64,000 nt of DNA from assembly GCF_000758705.1 (NCBI RefSeq), contig NZ_CP009287.1, positions 5,766,001-5,830,000 of the forward strand, given 5' to 3'. Below, piece by piece: positions 36,009-45,668 of this stretch (the stretch's first letter is position 1; each line of letters begins with the position of its first letter). Source of the DNA: Paenibacillus graminis (GTDB lineage Bacteria; Bacillota; Bacilli; Paenibacillales; Paenibacillaceae). A program made the translations under genes and the position numbers. The notes under the pieces are model-generated. The model saw nothing but the letters and a program-made list of their open reading frames with translations, was not told where the DNA came from and made no database searches.

Positions 36009-36886
36009 TATGAGTTCACCCCGCCTTTCCGGTTCAGCCGGAATACCAGAACGCTAAGCGCCCCTACAATAACACTGACTATCAGCCCGAGTGCCGACGC
36101 ATATCCGAAGTTGAACTGTTCCAGCCCCTTTTGAAAAATGTACACGCTTGAAGTCAGGGTTGAGGTTCCCGGTCCGCCCTTTGTCAGAATGTACACCTCA
36201 TCAAACACCCGGATCGCCCCCATAACCGAGATCAGCGTACAGAACAGGATATGGGGTCTAAGCAGTGGAATCGTCACATGAATCATAAGCTTCAGGAAGT
36301 TCGCCCCGTCCACTCTGGCCGCTTCATACAGATCTGAGGGAATGCCCTGAAGACCTGCCAAATACAGCATCATATAATAACCGAGGCCTTTCCACATGGT
36401 GATGAACATTAGAACATACAGGGCGGTGCTGCTGGTTGACAGCCACGATACCTGCCCGCTGATTATTCCCGCCTGCATAAGAAGATAATTAACCACCCCG
36501 TTATTGCCCAGCAGCCAGCTCCAAATCAAGGCTACCGCCACCATCGAAGTCACGACCGGAATGTAATAAGCGGTCCGGAACATCTTCACGCCCGGAATGC
36601 GGCTGTTTACGAGGATAGCCATAAGAATGGAAATCACCTGAATAACCGGTACAATCAGGACATAGACCAGCGAATTCCGTAACGAAATGATAAAATTATG
36701 ATCCTGAAAGGCTCTGGAGAAATTCTCAAAGCCCACATAGTGCGTTTCTGTAACGACCGAGTAATCGGTTAATGAAAGCGGAATTCCGTAAATGACCGGC
36801 CAGAATGTAAAAGTGGCGAGAAACAAAAGACCCGGGATCATAAACGCCCAGGCGCTGAAAGACTCGGAACGAAACCAGCTCATCAT
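36005..36886 (-). CDS. Carbohydrate ABC transporter permease (MalF/UgpA-type)
   Basis: A 293-aa membrane subunit with six helices; EAA loop YEAARVDGANFLKLMIHVTI near residue 195. The start ATG at 36886 overlaps the stop of the binding-protein gene. Opens with SFSAWAFMIPGLLFLATFTF. With the MalG-type partner it forms the pore for an oligo- or amino sugar. Confidence 0.92.
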   Translation of the reverse strand: MMSWFRSESFSAWAFMIPGLLFLATFTFWPVIYGIPLSLTDYSVVTETHYVGFENFSRAFQDHNFIISLRNSLVYVLIVPVIQVISILMAILVNSRIPGVKMFRTAYYIPVVTSMVAVALIWSWLLGNNGVVNYLLMQAGIISGQVSWLSTSSTALYVLMFITMWKGLGYYMMLYLAGLQGIPSDLYEAARVDGANFLKLMIHVTIPLLRPHILFCTLISVMGAIRVFDEVYILTKGGPGTSTLTSSVYIFQKGLEQFNFGYASALGLIVSVIVGALSVLVFRLNRKGGVNSY

Positions 36887-38214
36887 TCCATACCCTGGCC
36901 TATGATTCTGTTCACTTCCTTCTCCATGGCATCCAGTGTCTGTTTGATGTCCGCCCCGTTTAGCAATATTTCCTGAAATCCGCGGGCAATGGCGGAGTTG
37001 ATATCGGCTGCGCTTGGAACCCCGACCATATAATCGGTAGCTTTATCCAGGCTTTGCGAAGATACAACCTTCGCCTCGGCTTCAAGCGTGCCGTCGGATT
37101 CCGTGAAGAAAGGATCTTGGATCGACGCTTTAGAAGATGGCAGTGTGTTGGCAACCTTGGAGAAGGCAGTCTGATTATCCGCATTGGTCACGAACGCTGC
37201 GAATTCCACTGCCTGCTGCGGATTCTTGGATTTTTGCGGCACGACCAAGTCCATAGAATTAGAGAGGCGCAGGTTGGCTTTGCCTGTCGGAAGCTGAACC
37301 GCAATCGTATTTGCATACACATCGGGCGCCGAGGTCTTGATAAAATTGATAAAAGTTGGGCCTGACAGCTGGAAAGCTACCTGCTGGCCGGAGAAATACT
37401 GGATCTGCTTTTTGAAATCCGCATCCTCCTTCAGAACCACACCCTCTTTCATCAAGTCGCGCATTTGGGAGATCATCGCCTCAGCTTCCGGCGTATTGAA
37501 GGCCGCTGCCGTTTTGTCCTCATTCAGAATGGAGATTCCATCTATCGGAAACAGCTTGGATACGAGCTGCTGCGCGTAACCGGCCGCACCCGTTTTCCCG
37601 TGAATTTGACGGGCCCACTCGACCAGTTCTTCCCGGGTTTTCGGCGGATTGGCCGGATCTAGACCAGCCTTCTCCACGAGTTTTTTATTCATGAACAAGA
37701 CTTCCGTACCTGTATACCATGGAAGAGAATAGGCTTTGCCGTCAAAAACGGTAGAGTTATAAATGCCTTCAAAGTAAGAATTTTTCTCTTCCTCCGTTAG
37801 ATATTCCGCCAGATTCAGTAGAGCACCTTTGCTTCCCAATTGGCTGGCGAATTCTGTGTTGAGGTTTACTACATCGGGGCTTTTGCCGCTGGCAGTACTT
37901 GTCAGCAGCCTTTGTGAGATGGCATCATAGGGGTAGTCCTTCCATTTAACAGTTACACCAGGATGGCTTGCCTCGTACTTCGCAATCAGATCATTGAAAT
38001 AATCATTAAAGGTAGGCTGCAGGGCAATCGTCCAAAATTCCAAGGTGACAGGCTCGGCCTGGGGGCTATCCGTCTGTCCAGCAGGTGCATCGGTGGCAGT
38101 TGCAGTGTTGGCCGGAGCAGCCGGATTTCCATTTCCTCCACATCCGGCAAGCAGCATAGACAACGCCATTACGACAAGCAGCGACAGAATAAAGAACGGT
38201 TTGTTTGTTCTCAC
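36883..38214 (-). CDS. Sugar ABC transporter solute-binding lipoprotein
   Basis: A 443-aa extracellular binding protein with lipobox LLAGC at about residue 20-25 and a Ser/Thr/Ala/Pro-rich linker. The body has the family 1 pattern (VTLEFWTIALQPTFNDYFND, VTVKWKDYPYDAISQRLLTS, PDVVNLNTEF). GTG start at 38214 with AAGGGGGA upstream. First gene of the seven-gene operon (binding protein, two permeases, DUF4127, nanE, rpiR-like, ROK). Confidence 0.92.
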   Translation of the reverse strand: MRTNKPFFILSLLVVMALSMLLAGCGGNGNPAAPANTATATDAPAGQTDSPQAEPVTLEFWTIALQPTFNDYFNDLIAKYEASHPGVTVKWKDYPYDAISQRLLTSTASGKSPDVVNLNTEFASQLGSKGALLNLAEYLTEEEKNSYFEGIYNSTVFDGKAYSLPWYTGTEVLFMNKKLVEKAGLDPANPPKTREELVEWARQIHGKTGAAGYAQQLVSKLFPIDGISILNEDKTAAAFNTPEAEAMISQMRDLMKEGVVLKEDADFKKQIQYFSGQQVAFQLSGPTFINFIKTSAPDVYANTIAVQLPTGKANLRLSNSMDLVVPQKSKNPQQAVEFAAFVTNADNQTAFSKVANTLPSSKASIQDPFFTESDGTLEAEAKVVSSQSLDKATDYMVGVPSAADINSAIARGFQEILLNGADIKQTLDAMEKEVNRIIGQGME

Positions 38215-38374
38215 ACAAAGTCCCCCTTAATAGTGGTGTAAGACGAGAGTTCCCCCAATGTCAGGTTCTCTAACTTAATCCTCTCTTTCTTAGAAGTATG
38301 CAAGCTTTGTCATAAAAATGAAGAACTTTTCCTAAAATAAAATAAAAAAGAAATTTTTCTTTTTTTGAGGCAAC

Positions 38375-38414
38375 AAAAAGCCTGCAGAGTAAAGGCGATG
38401 CCTTCCCTGCAAGC
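38375..38414 (-). terminator. Terminator of the chitinase genes
   Basis: On the minus strand GCTTGCAG pairs with CTGCAGGC, with an inner AGGC/GCCT, followed by TTTTTG. It lies about 60 nt past the first chitinase stop. Confidence 0.75.
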
Positions 38415-38473
38415 ATTTGCCAAACAAACAGAATCTGTATATCATGATTCCAAAAAGTGTTGTTTGAGCGCTT

Positions 38474-40849
38474 TTAGTTCAGCTGCCAAAGGGCAGCCGT
38501 CGTGGCCGGTTCCCAACCTAGTAACGAGGTATGGGACTGCAGGCAGATGTACGTTTTGCCGCTGTAGCTTACTTTATCGCCTGCTGTATAGTCCACTCCC
38601 GCTGCCCAGTCAGTTAAGGAGGGCGTTGCCGTCGGGTTGACTGTAGCGGTCGGCACGGGTGTTGCCGTAGATGCTGGTGTTGCTGTCGGACTCACCGTAG
38701 CCGTCGGCCCCGGCGTGGTGTTGCCGCAGGTGCCGGTCACTTTCCAGGCCCCGGTGGTGCCGCTCAGATCCGGGCGTTCCCCCTGTGTCCACCACTGGGC
38801 TTCATACAGCACACCTCCATAGGAAGCCTTCTGGCCCTTGGTGTAGATAGTTATTGCGTTCCAGGCTGCCGCCGTACATTGCCCCGGTGTTGCCGTTGGC
38901 GTCGGGGTTGGAGTGACGGCCGGGGTCGCTGTCGGCTTCACGGTAGCCGTTGGGGTCGGTGTCACAGCGGGAGTTGGTGTTGGTGTCACGGCCGGTGTCG
39001 GCGTAGCCGATGGCTTTGCAGTGGCTGACGGTGTCGGGGTTGGGGTCACACCTCCATACAGCTTGTCGTATTCCATCTGCGACGAGCTTCCGTTCAGGGT
39101 AACCCGCTGAGGACCGCCGGAGAAATTCAGCTTCATCATGCCCTGCAGCTCAAGCTCCGCACCATTTGCTATGGCTTGCGATGCAGTTCCGGTAAGCCGG
39201 TAGCGGTTGAAGTCCCAGGCTGTCGAGATTTGCTCTACAGCTCCCGCCCCCCAGGCTGAGGTCAGCGCAGTTGTGGTCGGCAGATCAAATTCAAGCTTCC
39301 AGCCCCCGGGAATCTCCGCTCCTGTGTTGTTGGTTATTTTCAGCGAATAGGTGTAGTTCGGGTGATCGTAGGTGCCGCCGAAGGAAATGCTGAAATTTTT
39401 GGGTGAAGGCAATACTGGCTTGACGGGGCCGCCCGGCGGCGCAGCCGTTTTTAACTGTTCATAGGCATACTCGGTCAGCGAGCTGCCGTATGTGTACGTG
39501 CCGTCCGCCTGCTGGGAATAGTCTCCGGTCAGCTCCCAGAACATCATCCCGCCAAGGCCTTTTTCCTTAATGTAGTTCAGCTTGTAGCCCAGCGATTCCT
39601 TATCCTCATAAGTCAGGAACACCTTCTTGTCCGCGTTGTACAGATACGGTGTTTTGGTCACAGAGTCGAAGACCCGCTGATTGGCCGGATCTTTCAGCAG
39701 ATTCAGGACATGCCAGATGGGATTGGCCCCGGAAGGCTGCTCCGGAGCAGGATCATTCCAGATGCCATAAATTCCGTCTGCTCCCCCGCCCGTAGCCGCG
39801 GCAGTGCCATAGAGGCCGGTGTTATTGATCCCGCCGCTGACATTTTTCCAGCCCCGTGAGTAGTAGGGAACCCCGATGACGATTTTTTCAGGCGGAAGTG
39901 TGCCGAGATAGTACCGGACTGCCCAGTCCGTATTCAGCACCGGCGTACCCAGTGCAGCCGTTTCCGTGTCGCGGGAATCCGGGTAGAGGGCGGAATGCGG
40001 CCCCACATATCCGTTCCAGGCACCGTGGAAATCATAGGTCATCAGATTCGCCCAATCCAAATAGGGATTCGCTTCACCAAGCTTCATTCCGCCGAGAATC
40101 CACGAAGAAGCAGTCGCAGCAATAGTCAGATCGTATTTCTGATTGTCCTGCGCACCCGCCAGATCCAGCTTTTCACGCAGCTTTTTCATCAGAAGCACAT
40201 AGTTGTCATAATTGACCGCCCGTAGCGGTTCAGCCACGGAGAAGTCATTCGGGTTGCCGGAGAGGGGGGTACCGGACGGATATTCCCAATCAATATCTAC
40301 CCCGTTGAACTGATACGTGCGCAGAAAATCCACCACACTGTCCGCAAAGGCCTCCCGTCCTGCCGCCGAATTCGCCATATTAAAAAAACCGCCTGAGCCG
40401 GACCAGCCGCCGACGGAAATCAGGGTACGCACATCCGGGTAGAGCCGTTTGTATTGGATCAGCTGATTAAAATGGCCTTTGAAAGGAACATCGGTAAGCT
40501 GGCCGGGATAATCTTTTTCAATCGCCGCTGTACGGTCCATGAAGTCAATTTTGTTCTGCGCATTCACTTTGGCAAAAGCATAGTTAATGTGCGTGATTTT
40601 GCCCCAAGGAATTTTACTCACCGTATAAAAGCCCTTATTCTCCTGATCCCCCCATTCAGGGAAATAGGCAACAATCTTCCGGGGATGGTCCGCAGCAGGC
40701 GGGGGTGCCTCGGGAGGAGCTCCGGCCGCAACAGCCACAAGCCCGCCACGGCTTCCCGACCATGGATAGAAGGGCAGAAGCAGGGTCAGACTCATCAATA
40801 CCGCCAACAGAGAAGGTAACGTTACACGCCTTGACTCCAATCGTTTCAT
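38474..40849 (-). CDS. GH18 chitinase with C-terminal chitin-binding modules
   Basis: A 791-aa secreted enzyme cleaving chitin. A signal peptide (to about residue 40) is followed by the GH18 barrel (55-470) with HINYAFAKV, LISVGGWSGSGGF, the catalytic FNGVDIDWEYPSG (Glu near 189) and GMMFWELTGDYSQ. Residues 490-600 are a beta-sandwich cellulose/chitin-binding-like domain. Two CBM5/12 modules (about 665-710 and 745-790; ITIYTKGQKASYGGVLYEAQ, DYTAGDKVSYSGKTYICLQS) are joined by Pro-Thr linkers. GGAGGAAT is the RBS. A close paralog lies just upstream. Confidence 0.93.
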   Translation of the reverse strand: MKRLESRRVTLPSLLAVLMSLTLLLPFYPWSGSRGGLVAVAAGAPPEAPPPAADHPRKIVAYFPEWGDQENKGFYTVSKIPWGKITHINYAFAKVNAQNKIDFMDRTAAIEKDYPGQLTDVPFKGHFNQLIQYKRLYPDVRTLISVGGWSGSGGFFNMANSAAGREAFADSVVDFLRTYQFNGVDIDWEYPSGTPLSGNPNDFSVAEPLRAVNYDNYVLLMKKLREKLDLAGAQDNQKYDLTIAATASSWILGGMKLGEANPYLDWANLMTYDFHGAWNGYVGPHSALYPDSRDTETAALGTPVLNTDWAVRYYLGTLPPEKIVIGVPYYSRGWKNVSGGINNTGLYGTAAATGGGADGIYGIWNDPAPEQPSGANPIWHVLNLLKDPANQRVFDSVTKTPYLYNADKKVFLTYEDKESLGYKLNYIKEKGLGGMMFWELTGDYSQQADGTYTYGSSLTEYAYEQLKTAAPPGGPVKPVLPSPKNFSISFGGTYDHPNYTYSLKITNNTGAEIPGGWKLEFDLPTTTALTSAWGAGAVEQISTAWDFNRYRLTGTASQAIANGAELELQGMMKLNFSGGPQRVTLNGSSSQMEYDKLYGGVTPTPTPSATAKPSATPTPAVTPTPTPAVTPTPTATVKPTATPAVTPTPTPTATPGQCTAAAWNAITIYTKGQKASYGGVLYEAQWWTQGERPDLSGTTGAWKVTGTCGNTTPGPTATVSPTATPASTATPVPTATVNPTATPSLTDWAAGVDYTAGDKVSYSGKTYICLQSHTSLLGWEPATTAALWQLN

Positions 40850-40997
40850 CTCGCATTCCTCCGCTTTCAGATCATGTCAATGCCATAAAATGCAGAAGCG
40901 GCGCTCCCTTGCGCAAATCCTGTACCGTCAAAAAAAAACCGGAAGGGAGGGTTGCTGCTGGAACGCCGTTGTTTAACTAGATGCCTGCACTAATGTT

Positions 40998-42902
40998 CTA
41001 GATCAGCTGCCATAGGGCCGGTGTTGTTGCCGGCTCCCAACCCTGCAGCGAGGTATGGGACTGCAGACAGATGTACGTGTTGCCGCTGTAGGTTACTTTC
41101 TCGCCTGCTGTATAAGCCACTCCTGCGGCCCAGGCAGATACGCCTGGCGTGGCCGTTGGGTTGACTGTAGCAGTTGGCACGGGTGTGGCTGTCTGTACAG
41201 GCGTTGGTGTTGGTTTCACCGTAGCCGTTGGCGCCGGTGTGGTGTTGCCGCAGGTTCCGATCACTTTCCAGGCTCCTGAGGAGCCGCTCAGGTCAGGGCG
41301 CTCTCCCTGCGTCCACCACTGGGCTTCATACAGCACACCTCCATAGGAGGCCTGCTGGCCCTTGGTATATATGGCCGTTGCATCCCAGGCCGCGCCCGTA
41401 CATTGCCCCGGTGTTGCCGTTGGCGTTGTTGTCGGTTTCACTGTAGCTGTTGGGGTCGGAGTTGGTGTTGCCGTCGGCGTGGCTGTCGGTTTCACTGTGG
41501 CTGTTGGAGTCGGGGTTGCTGTCGGTGTCGGCGTTGGCACGACTCCGCTGCCCAGCTCGGTGTTCAGCTTGGTCTGCAGTGTTTTGTTACGGTCACCGCT
41601 GGTCTCCCAGAACATCGCTCCTGCGAGGCCTTTGGTTTTGATATAGCTGGCTTTATAGCCGATGGACTCCGCATCATCATAGCTGATGAACGTTTGTGTA
41701 GACGGATTATAGAGATATGGAACTTTAGAGGTGTTATTCCAATAGCGGGTATAGCCATTTTTGTTAATATAGTTGGCTTCGAGATCGTTGAAATCATAGT
41801 TTCCCTTTTCCCATGTGCCTGTGGACGAAATACCGGCTGACACCTGATATTGTCCGTTCCCTGTACCCGGCGCACCTCCCCATCCGCGTCCATAGAACGG
41901 CATCCCCAGCACGAGCTTATTCGCCGGGACTCCGTTTGCCAGGTAGCTTGTGACAGCCTTGTCGATATTGTAATTCGCCGGGTCGGTCAGACCTGATGCG
42001 GCTGCCGCCGGGTCATAGTAGAGCGGAGCATTGTGTCCGGTAGTCTTGTTCCAACTGCCGTTGAAGTCATAGGTCATGATGTTGATCCAGTCGACAACGG
42101 CAGATATGCTGCTAAGGTTGTTGTTCTGAACGTAGGCAGGGCTTGCACCGGAAGCAATGGTCAGCAGGTAGCTTTTACCGTCAGCGGTTCCGGCCGCATT
42201 CAGCTTTTCACGGATTTTCTGCAGCAGCAGCACGTAATTCTGCTTATCCTCCGGACGGTAGCTGTTGCCTGCCAGCCCCCCGCTAACCGGGTATTCCCAG
42301 TCCAGATCGACACCATCCATATGATATTTGCGGATAAAATCGACTGCGGAATTTGCGAAAACTTCACGGGTCGCAGCCGTAGCGGCAACATCCGAGAAAC
42401 GGTTTGACCAGGTCCAGCCGCCGACGGATATCACCGTTTTGAGATTCGGGTTCTTTTCTTTCAGTTTCCAGAGCTGTTTCAGGTTGCCTTTAATCGGATC
42501 ATCCCACTTGTCATCCCCGAAGCTTTTCTGCGCATCAATCCAGGGATCACCAAGTACAATTGTTCCGTTCGGGACACTGATCGTTTGGCCTTGCTCATTT
42601 TGGCAGGTCCAGGTGACCGGATTGGGTCCGGTCGGGTCGGGATTCCCGTGAATCCCGTTCCAGCATATATCGGCAAACGCGTAGTTGATCACATTCATTT
42701 TGCCGGGATCGATATCCGTTACGTTGAAGGCCCGTCCATAGGCAGCCCAGGAAGCATAATAACCGACGAGCTTGTAGCCCGCAGCCGCATTTGCAGTTCT
42801 AACACTGGAGCCTATCGTTGAAAAGAGTGCAATTACAAGAGCAACGGCCATGCCAAGCGCAAAGGTTTTACGAAATCTGCTGTTAGTCGACCTCATTTTC
42901 AT
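40998..42902 (-). CDS. GH18 chitinase, paralog with the same chitin-binding tail
   Basis: A 634-aa secreted chitinase: signal peptide (to about 40), GH18 barrel (42-455) with VINYAFADICWN, VISVGGWTWSNRF, MDGVDLDWEYPVSG (catalytic Glu near 200), MPFYGRGW and GAMFWETSGD. A Pro-Thr linker and two CBM5/12 modules follow that are nearly identical to those of the neighbour at 38474, while the catalytic domains differ clearly. It lacks the extra beta-sandwich domain. GGAGGTAA precedes the ATG. The two genes are 148 nt apart and may be co-transcribed. Confidence 0.93.
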   Translation of the reverse strand: MKMRSTNSRFRKTFALGMAVALVIALFSTIGSSVRTANAAAGYKLVGYYASWAAYGRAFNVTDIDPGKMNVINYAFADICWNGIHGNPDPTGPNPVTWTCQNEQGQTISVPNGTIVLGDPWIDAQKSFGDDKWDDPIKGNLKQLWKLKEKNPNLKTVISVGGWTWSNRFSDVAATAATREVFANSAVDFIRKYHMDGVDLDWEYPVSGGLAGNSYRPEDKQNYVLLLQKIREKLNAAGTADGKSYLLTIASGASPAYVQNNNLSSISAVVDWINIMTYDFNGSWNKTTGHNAPLYYDPAAAASGLTDPANYNIDKAVTSYLANGVPANKLVLGMPFYGRGWGGAPGTGNGQYQVSAGISSTGTWEKGNYDFNDLEANYINKNGYTRYWNNTSKVPYLYNPSTQTFISYDDAESIGYKASYIKTKGLAGAMFWETSGDRNKTLQTKLNTELGSGVVPTPTPTATPTPTATVKPTATPTATPTPTPTATVKPTTTPTATPGQCTGAAWDATAIYTKGQQASYGGVLYEAQWWTQGERPDLSGSSGAWKVIGTCGNTTPAPTATVKPTPTPVQTATPVPTATVNPTATPGVSAWAAGVAYTAGEKVTYSGNTYICLQSHTSLQGWEPATTPALWQLI

Positions 42903-43300
42903 TTACCTCCTCGGATCAATGCATAGCTTGCAGTCCTGCTTTACAGGCAAAGCTCCCCAAAGTCACCTCCCGGTTCGGATTCACCTTCATCCAGTGTCTC
43001 TATCATATTCACGAGATCAGGATGGTAGATTAAGCCACACAAAAAAGCGCACGAAAAATAATCATCTGTGTCCTTAATCTGGTATTGCTATTCATGGGCT
43101 GCAATCTCGGTAATGTTGTCCGGGCACCTGTTATGCCTGCAGAACGGTTGAGAGGGATGGTGTGCATGGAGTAGGAGGATTCATAACGCAAGAAGGATGA
43201 AGGCAATCTTATTGTCATATAAAGCACATAATTAAGCTAGGGAGAAATTTCCATAGTCAGGGGATAATATTATCTAATTTCCAGTTTCCCACCTCAAAAA
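42903..43300. other. Intergenic region upstream of the chitinase genes
   Basis: About 400 nt without a convincing gene. It must hold the chitinase promoter; I see no clear catabolite-responsive element and name no promoter. Confidence 0.5.
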
Positions 43301-43344
43301 AAAGGCTACGCCGTCCGTCATTGGGCAGCGTAGCCTTTTGGATT
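43301..43344. terminator. Bidirectional terminator
   Basis: AAAGGCTACGC (43301-43311) pairs with GCGTAGCCTTT (43328-43338). Eight A precede it (T-run on the minus strand) and GGATTTTT follows. It lies about 300 nt past rdgB and can end that transcript. Confidence 0.8.
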
Positions 43345-43383
43345 TTTAAGTTAGAGTTGCCTTGGGGGCAAGCCGGCGAGCCA

Positions 43384-43565
43384 AGTGGAAAAAGTGAACT
43401 TAAATCTTCTCCATCCCGCTTTCCGCAAGCGATAGGTGGAAAAAGGATATCTAATTCGGGCGTTTTTCACCTTTTCAGGTGCATTCGCTTAAACTAAGTT
43501 TACTTTTTCCCACTACTCCTTAAGCAGAAAGCTTTTGCGTCCATTTTAAGTATACTAATTCCACT
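43384..43565. repeat. Dispersed repeat family A, copy 2 (182 bp)
   Basis: Same four-box structure as copy 1: AGTGGAAAAAGTGAACTTAA at 43384, GGTGGAAAAAGGATATCTAA, inverted ACTTTTTCCCACT (43502-43514) and inverted TTAAGTATACTAATTCCACT ending at 43565. The last 20 bases are identical to copy 1. Confidence 0.75.
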
Positions 43566-43644
43566 TCACCTGCAGTTATACGCTGTCCTAGCCACTTGCC
43601 CTCAGGCTTAGACTCAGCAGCAACACCCGACTGACCTGCAGCTT

Positions 43645-44289
43645 TTACTGGCTCTGCTGATTCTGCTGCGCCGCAAGCTTCCCGGTTAAGAGCAAAAGCG
43701 CCTTGCCCCGGTGGCTGATCGCCTGCTTCTCTTCCAGCGTCAGCTCAGCCATGGTTTTTTCATACTCTGCCAGGTAAAAGAGGGGATCATAGCCGAAGCC
43801 GCCTGCCCCCGCCTGCTCGGAGGTAATCCAGCCTTCCACGGTTCCCTCAGCCGTCAGTTCTTTGCCTGTCACTGGATCGTACAAAGACAAAGCGCAGACG
43901 AAACGGGCCGTGCTAAGCAGCGGTTGCCCTGTGTCCTCACCCTGTTTCAGCTTCTCCAGCTCATTCAGCAGCTTCAGATTATTCTCCTCGTCGCCCGCAC
44001 CCTCACCCGCATAACGGGCCGAGTAGACTCCCGGTTTTCCATCCAGGGCATCCACACAGAGTCCCGAGTCATCCGCAAGTACGGGCAAGCCGAGGGCGTC
44101 TCCCACCGCTTTTGACTTTTTCAGCGCATTCTCGGCAAAGGTCGTTCCATCCTCCGCCACATCAGGCAGTTCAGGATAATCGAACATGCTTTTTACGGTT
44201 AGGCCTAGCGGTGCAAAAGCATGCTGGAACTCGCGCACCTTGCCCTTATTCTTCGTCGCTACAATCAGAACACCGCCGCCGGTCTCCAT
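43645..44289 (-). CDS. rdgB: XTP/dITP diphosphatase (RdgB/HAM1)
   Basis: A 214-aa house-cleaning enzyme hydrolysing dITP, XTP and related purines. Motifs: VATKNKGKVREFQ (substrate loop), FAENALKKSKAV, LADDSGLCVDALDGKPGVYS and FGYDPLFYL. The ATG at 44289 is used because GAGGTG lies 6 nt before it; a longer frame would run back into rph. Gene order rph-rdgB is conserved in Bacilli. Confidence 0.95.
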   Translation of the reverse strand: METGGGVLIVATKNKGKVREFQHAFAPLGLTVKSMFDYPELPDVAEDGTTFAENALKKSKAVGDALGLPVLADDSGLCVDALDGKPGVYSARYAGEGAGDEENNLKLLNELEKLKQGEDTGQPLLSTARFVCALSLYDPVTGKELTAEGTVEGWITSEQAGAGGFGYDPLFYLAEYEKTMAELTLEEKQAISHRGKALLLLTGKLAAQQNQQSQ

Positions 44290-44290
44290 G

Positions 44291-45049
44291 CTACACCTCT
44301 TGGCCAATCTGGCCTGCCGGAATTTTGAGCGCGATCTCTCCCAGCACTTTCTGCTGTTCAGCGATCAGCTCATAAATTCCTTTCTCGCCCAGGCCCAGCA
44401 GCTGGTCCAGCTCCTGGCGGGTGAATGGACGCTCTTCGCCGGTGCCCTGAACCTCAACAAAAGCCCCGCCGCCGGTCATCACCACATTCATATCGACTTT
44501 CGCCTTGGAATCCTCTTCATAGTTCAGATCGAGCAGTGTCTCATCGCCGACAACCCCCACGCTGATCGCTGCCAGATAATCTGTAATCGGAAACACGCTC
44601 AGCTTATGCTGCTGCGCAATTTTGTTAATCGCAAAGGCCATGGCTACAAAAGCGCCCGTAATCGAAGCCGTCCGGGTCCCGCCGTCTGCCTGGATGACAT
44701 CACAGTCCAGCGTAATGCTGCGCTCGCCGAGAGCGTGCAGGTTCACTACGGAACGCAGTGCCCGGCCGATCAGCCGCTGTATCTCCATCGTCCGTCCGGT
44801 CAGCTTGCCGCGTGCCGCTTCCCGCTGGTTGCGCGTCTGTGTGGCCCGGGGAAGCATGGAGTACTCAGCCGTGACCCAGCCTTTACCCTGTCCCTTCAGG
44901 AACGGAGGAACCTTCTCGTCTACAGTTGCAGTACAAATGACCTTGGTGTCCCCCATTTCAATGATTACAGAACCTTCGGCGTATTTATTGGTTTGGGTGG
45001 TTATTGTCAGCGGTCTAAGCTGATCTGCATGGCGCCCGTTTGATCTCAT
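44291..45049 (-). CDS. rph: Ribonuclease PH
   Basis: A 252-aa phosphorolytic 3'-5' exoribonuclease that trims tRNA 3' ends. Typical sequence: [74 protein letters not shown] and [20 protein letters not shown]. It precedes rdgB with almost no gap and is probably translationally coupled to it. Confidence 0.96.
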   Translation of the reverse strand: MRSNGRHADQLRPLTITTQTNKYAEGSVIIEMGDTKVICTATVDEKVPPFLKGQGKGWVTAEYSMLPRATQTRNQREAARGKLTGRTMEIQRLIGRALRSVVNLHALGERSITLDCDVIQADGGTRTASITGAFVAMAFAINKIAQQHKLSVFPITDYLAAISVGVVGDETLLDLNYEEDSKAKVDMNVVMTGGGAFVEVQGTGEERPFTRQELDQLLGLGEKGIYELIAEQQKVLGEIALKIPAGQIGQEV

Positions 45050-45177
45050 CTTTTCTGCCTCCTACATCTTTAGCTCTAAGTTTGTGTGAATTCCGCCTGG
45101 CCTTATGCACGTATGTTCGCAAGATAATGAAGCCAGCTGCATCAACATCTCTCCCTCTTACATTCTACGCAGAAAGG

Positions 45178-45209
45178 GATGCCGTCCTCGAACAGCTCAG
45201 GACGGCATC
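45178..45209. repeat. Perfect 11-bp hairpin
   Basis: GATGCCGTCCT pairs with AGGACGGCATC around a 10-nt loop. On the minus strand it is followed by CCCTTTCT, so it might be a weak terminator for gerM read-through. Confidence 0.5.
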
Positions 45210-45255
45210 ACCAATGAATTCCATCTATAAGATTGGGAAGAGGTACGTTATCGCT

Positions 45256-45517
45256 CATATAAACTGAACTTGAGATTTTTCCGATTTTGAGATTAGCCGT
45301 GACTAGAGGGTAGGTTTGGACTTCCGGCCGCTGCCATCTGCAGATTTCTTGATTGTGTACCGCTGTTCGCGTTGGAAATCTGCAGACTGTCTATGCTTCC
45401 GATCCGAGCTTTCCTGCGGAATGCCTTCAGGCGGACGCTACCGCTCTGTAAGTATCCAAACTTCTCCTCCGCCGCTTTTCCCGTTATTCTTAATTTTTCA
45501 AGTTCAATCTATATAAT
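45256..45517. repeat. Dispersed repeat family B, copy 2 (~262 bp, MITE-like)
   Basis: Ends CATATAAACTGAACTT and AAGTTCAATCTATATAATG are inverted repeats. The central stem is CTGCAGATTTC paired with GAAATCTGCAG, with CCGCTGTT in the loop. Shares GTTTGGACTTCC and CTCTGTAAGTATCCAAACTT with copy 1. No gene. Confidence 0.75.
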
Positions 45518-45668
45518 GTCTTGTTCCCGCAGCACAGATACATGCAACGCTTACGGCAAACAGCCGGTTCAGGAGAGTTCTTTCTCCTTCAGGCAGCCGT
45601 TTCTTGTTAGCAAGCTTTATTCTACCAAAGAGCAGGCATAAAAGCATCTTTTGACCTTGCCTTGGATT

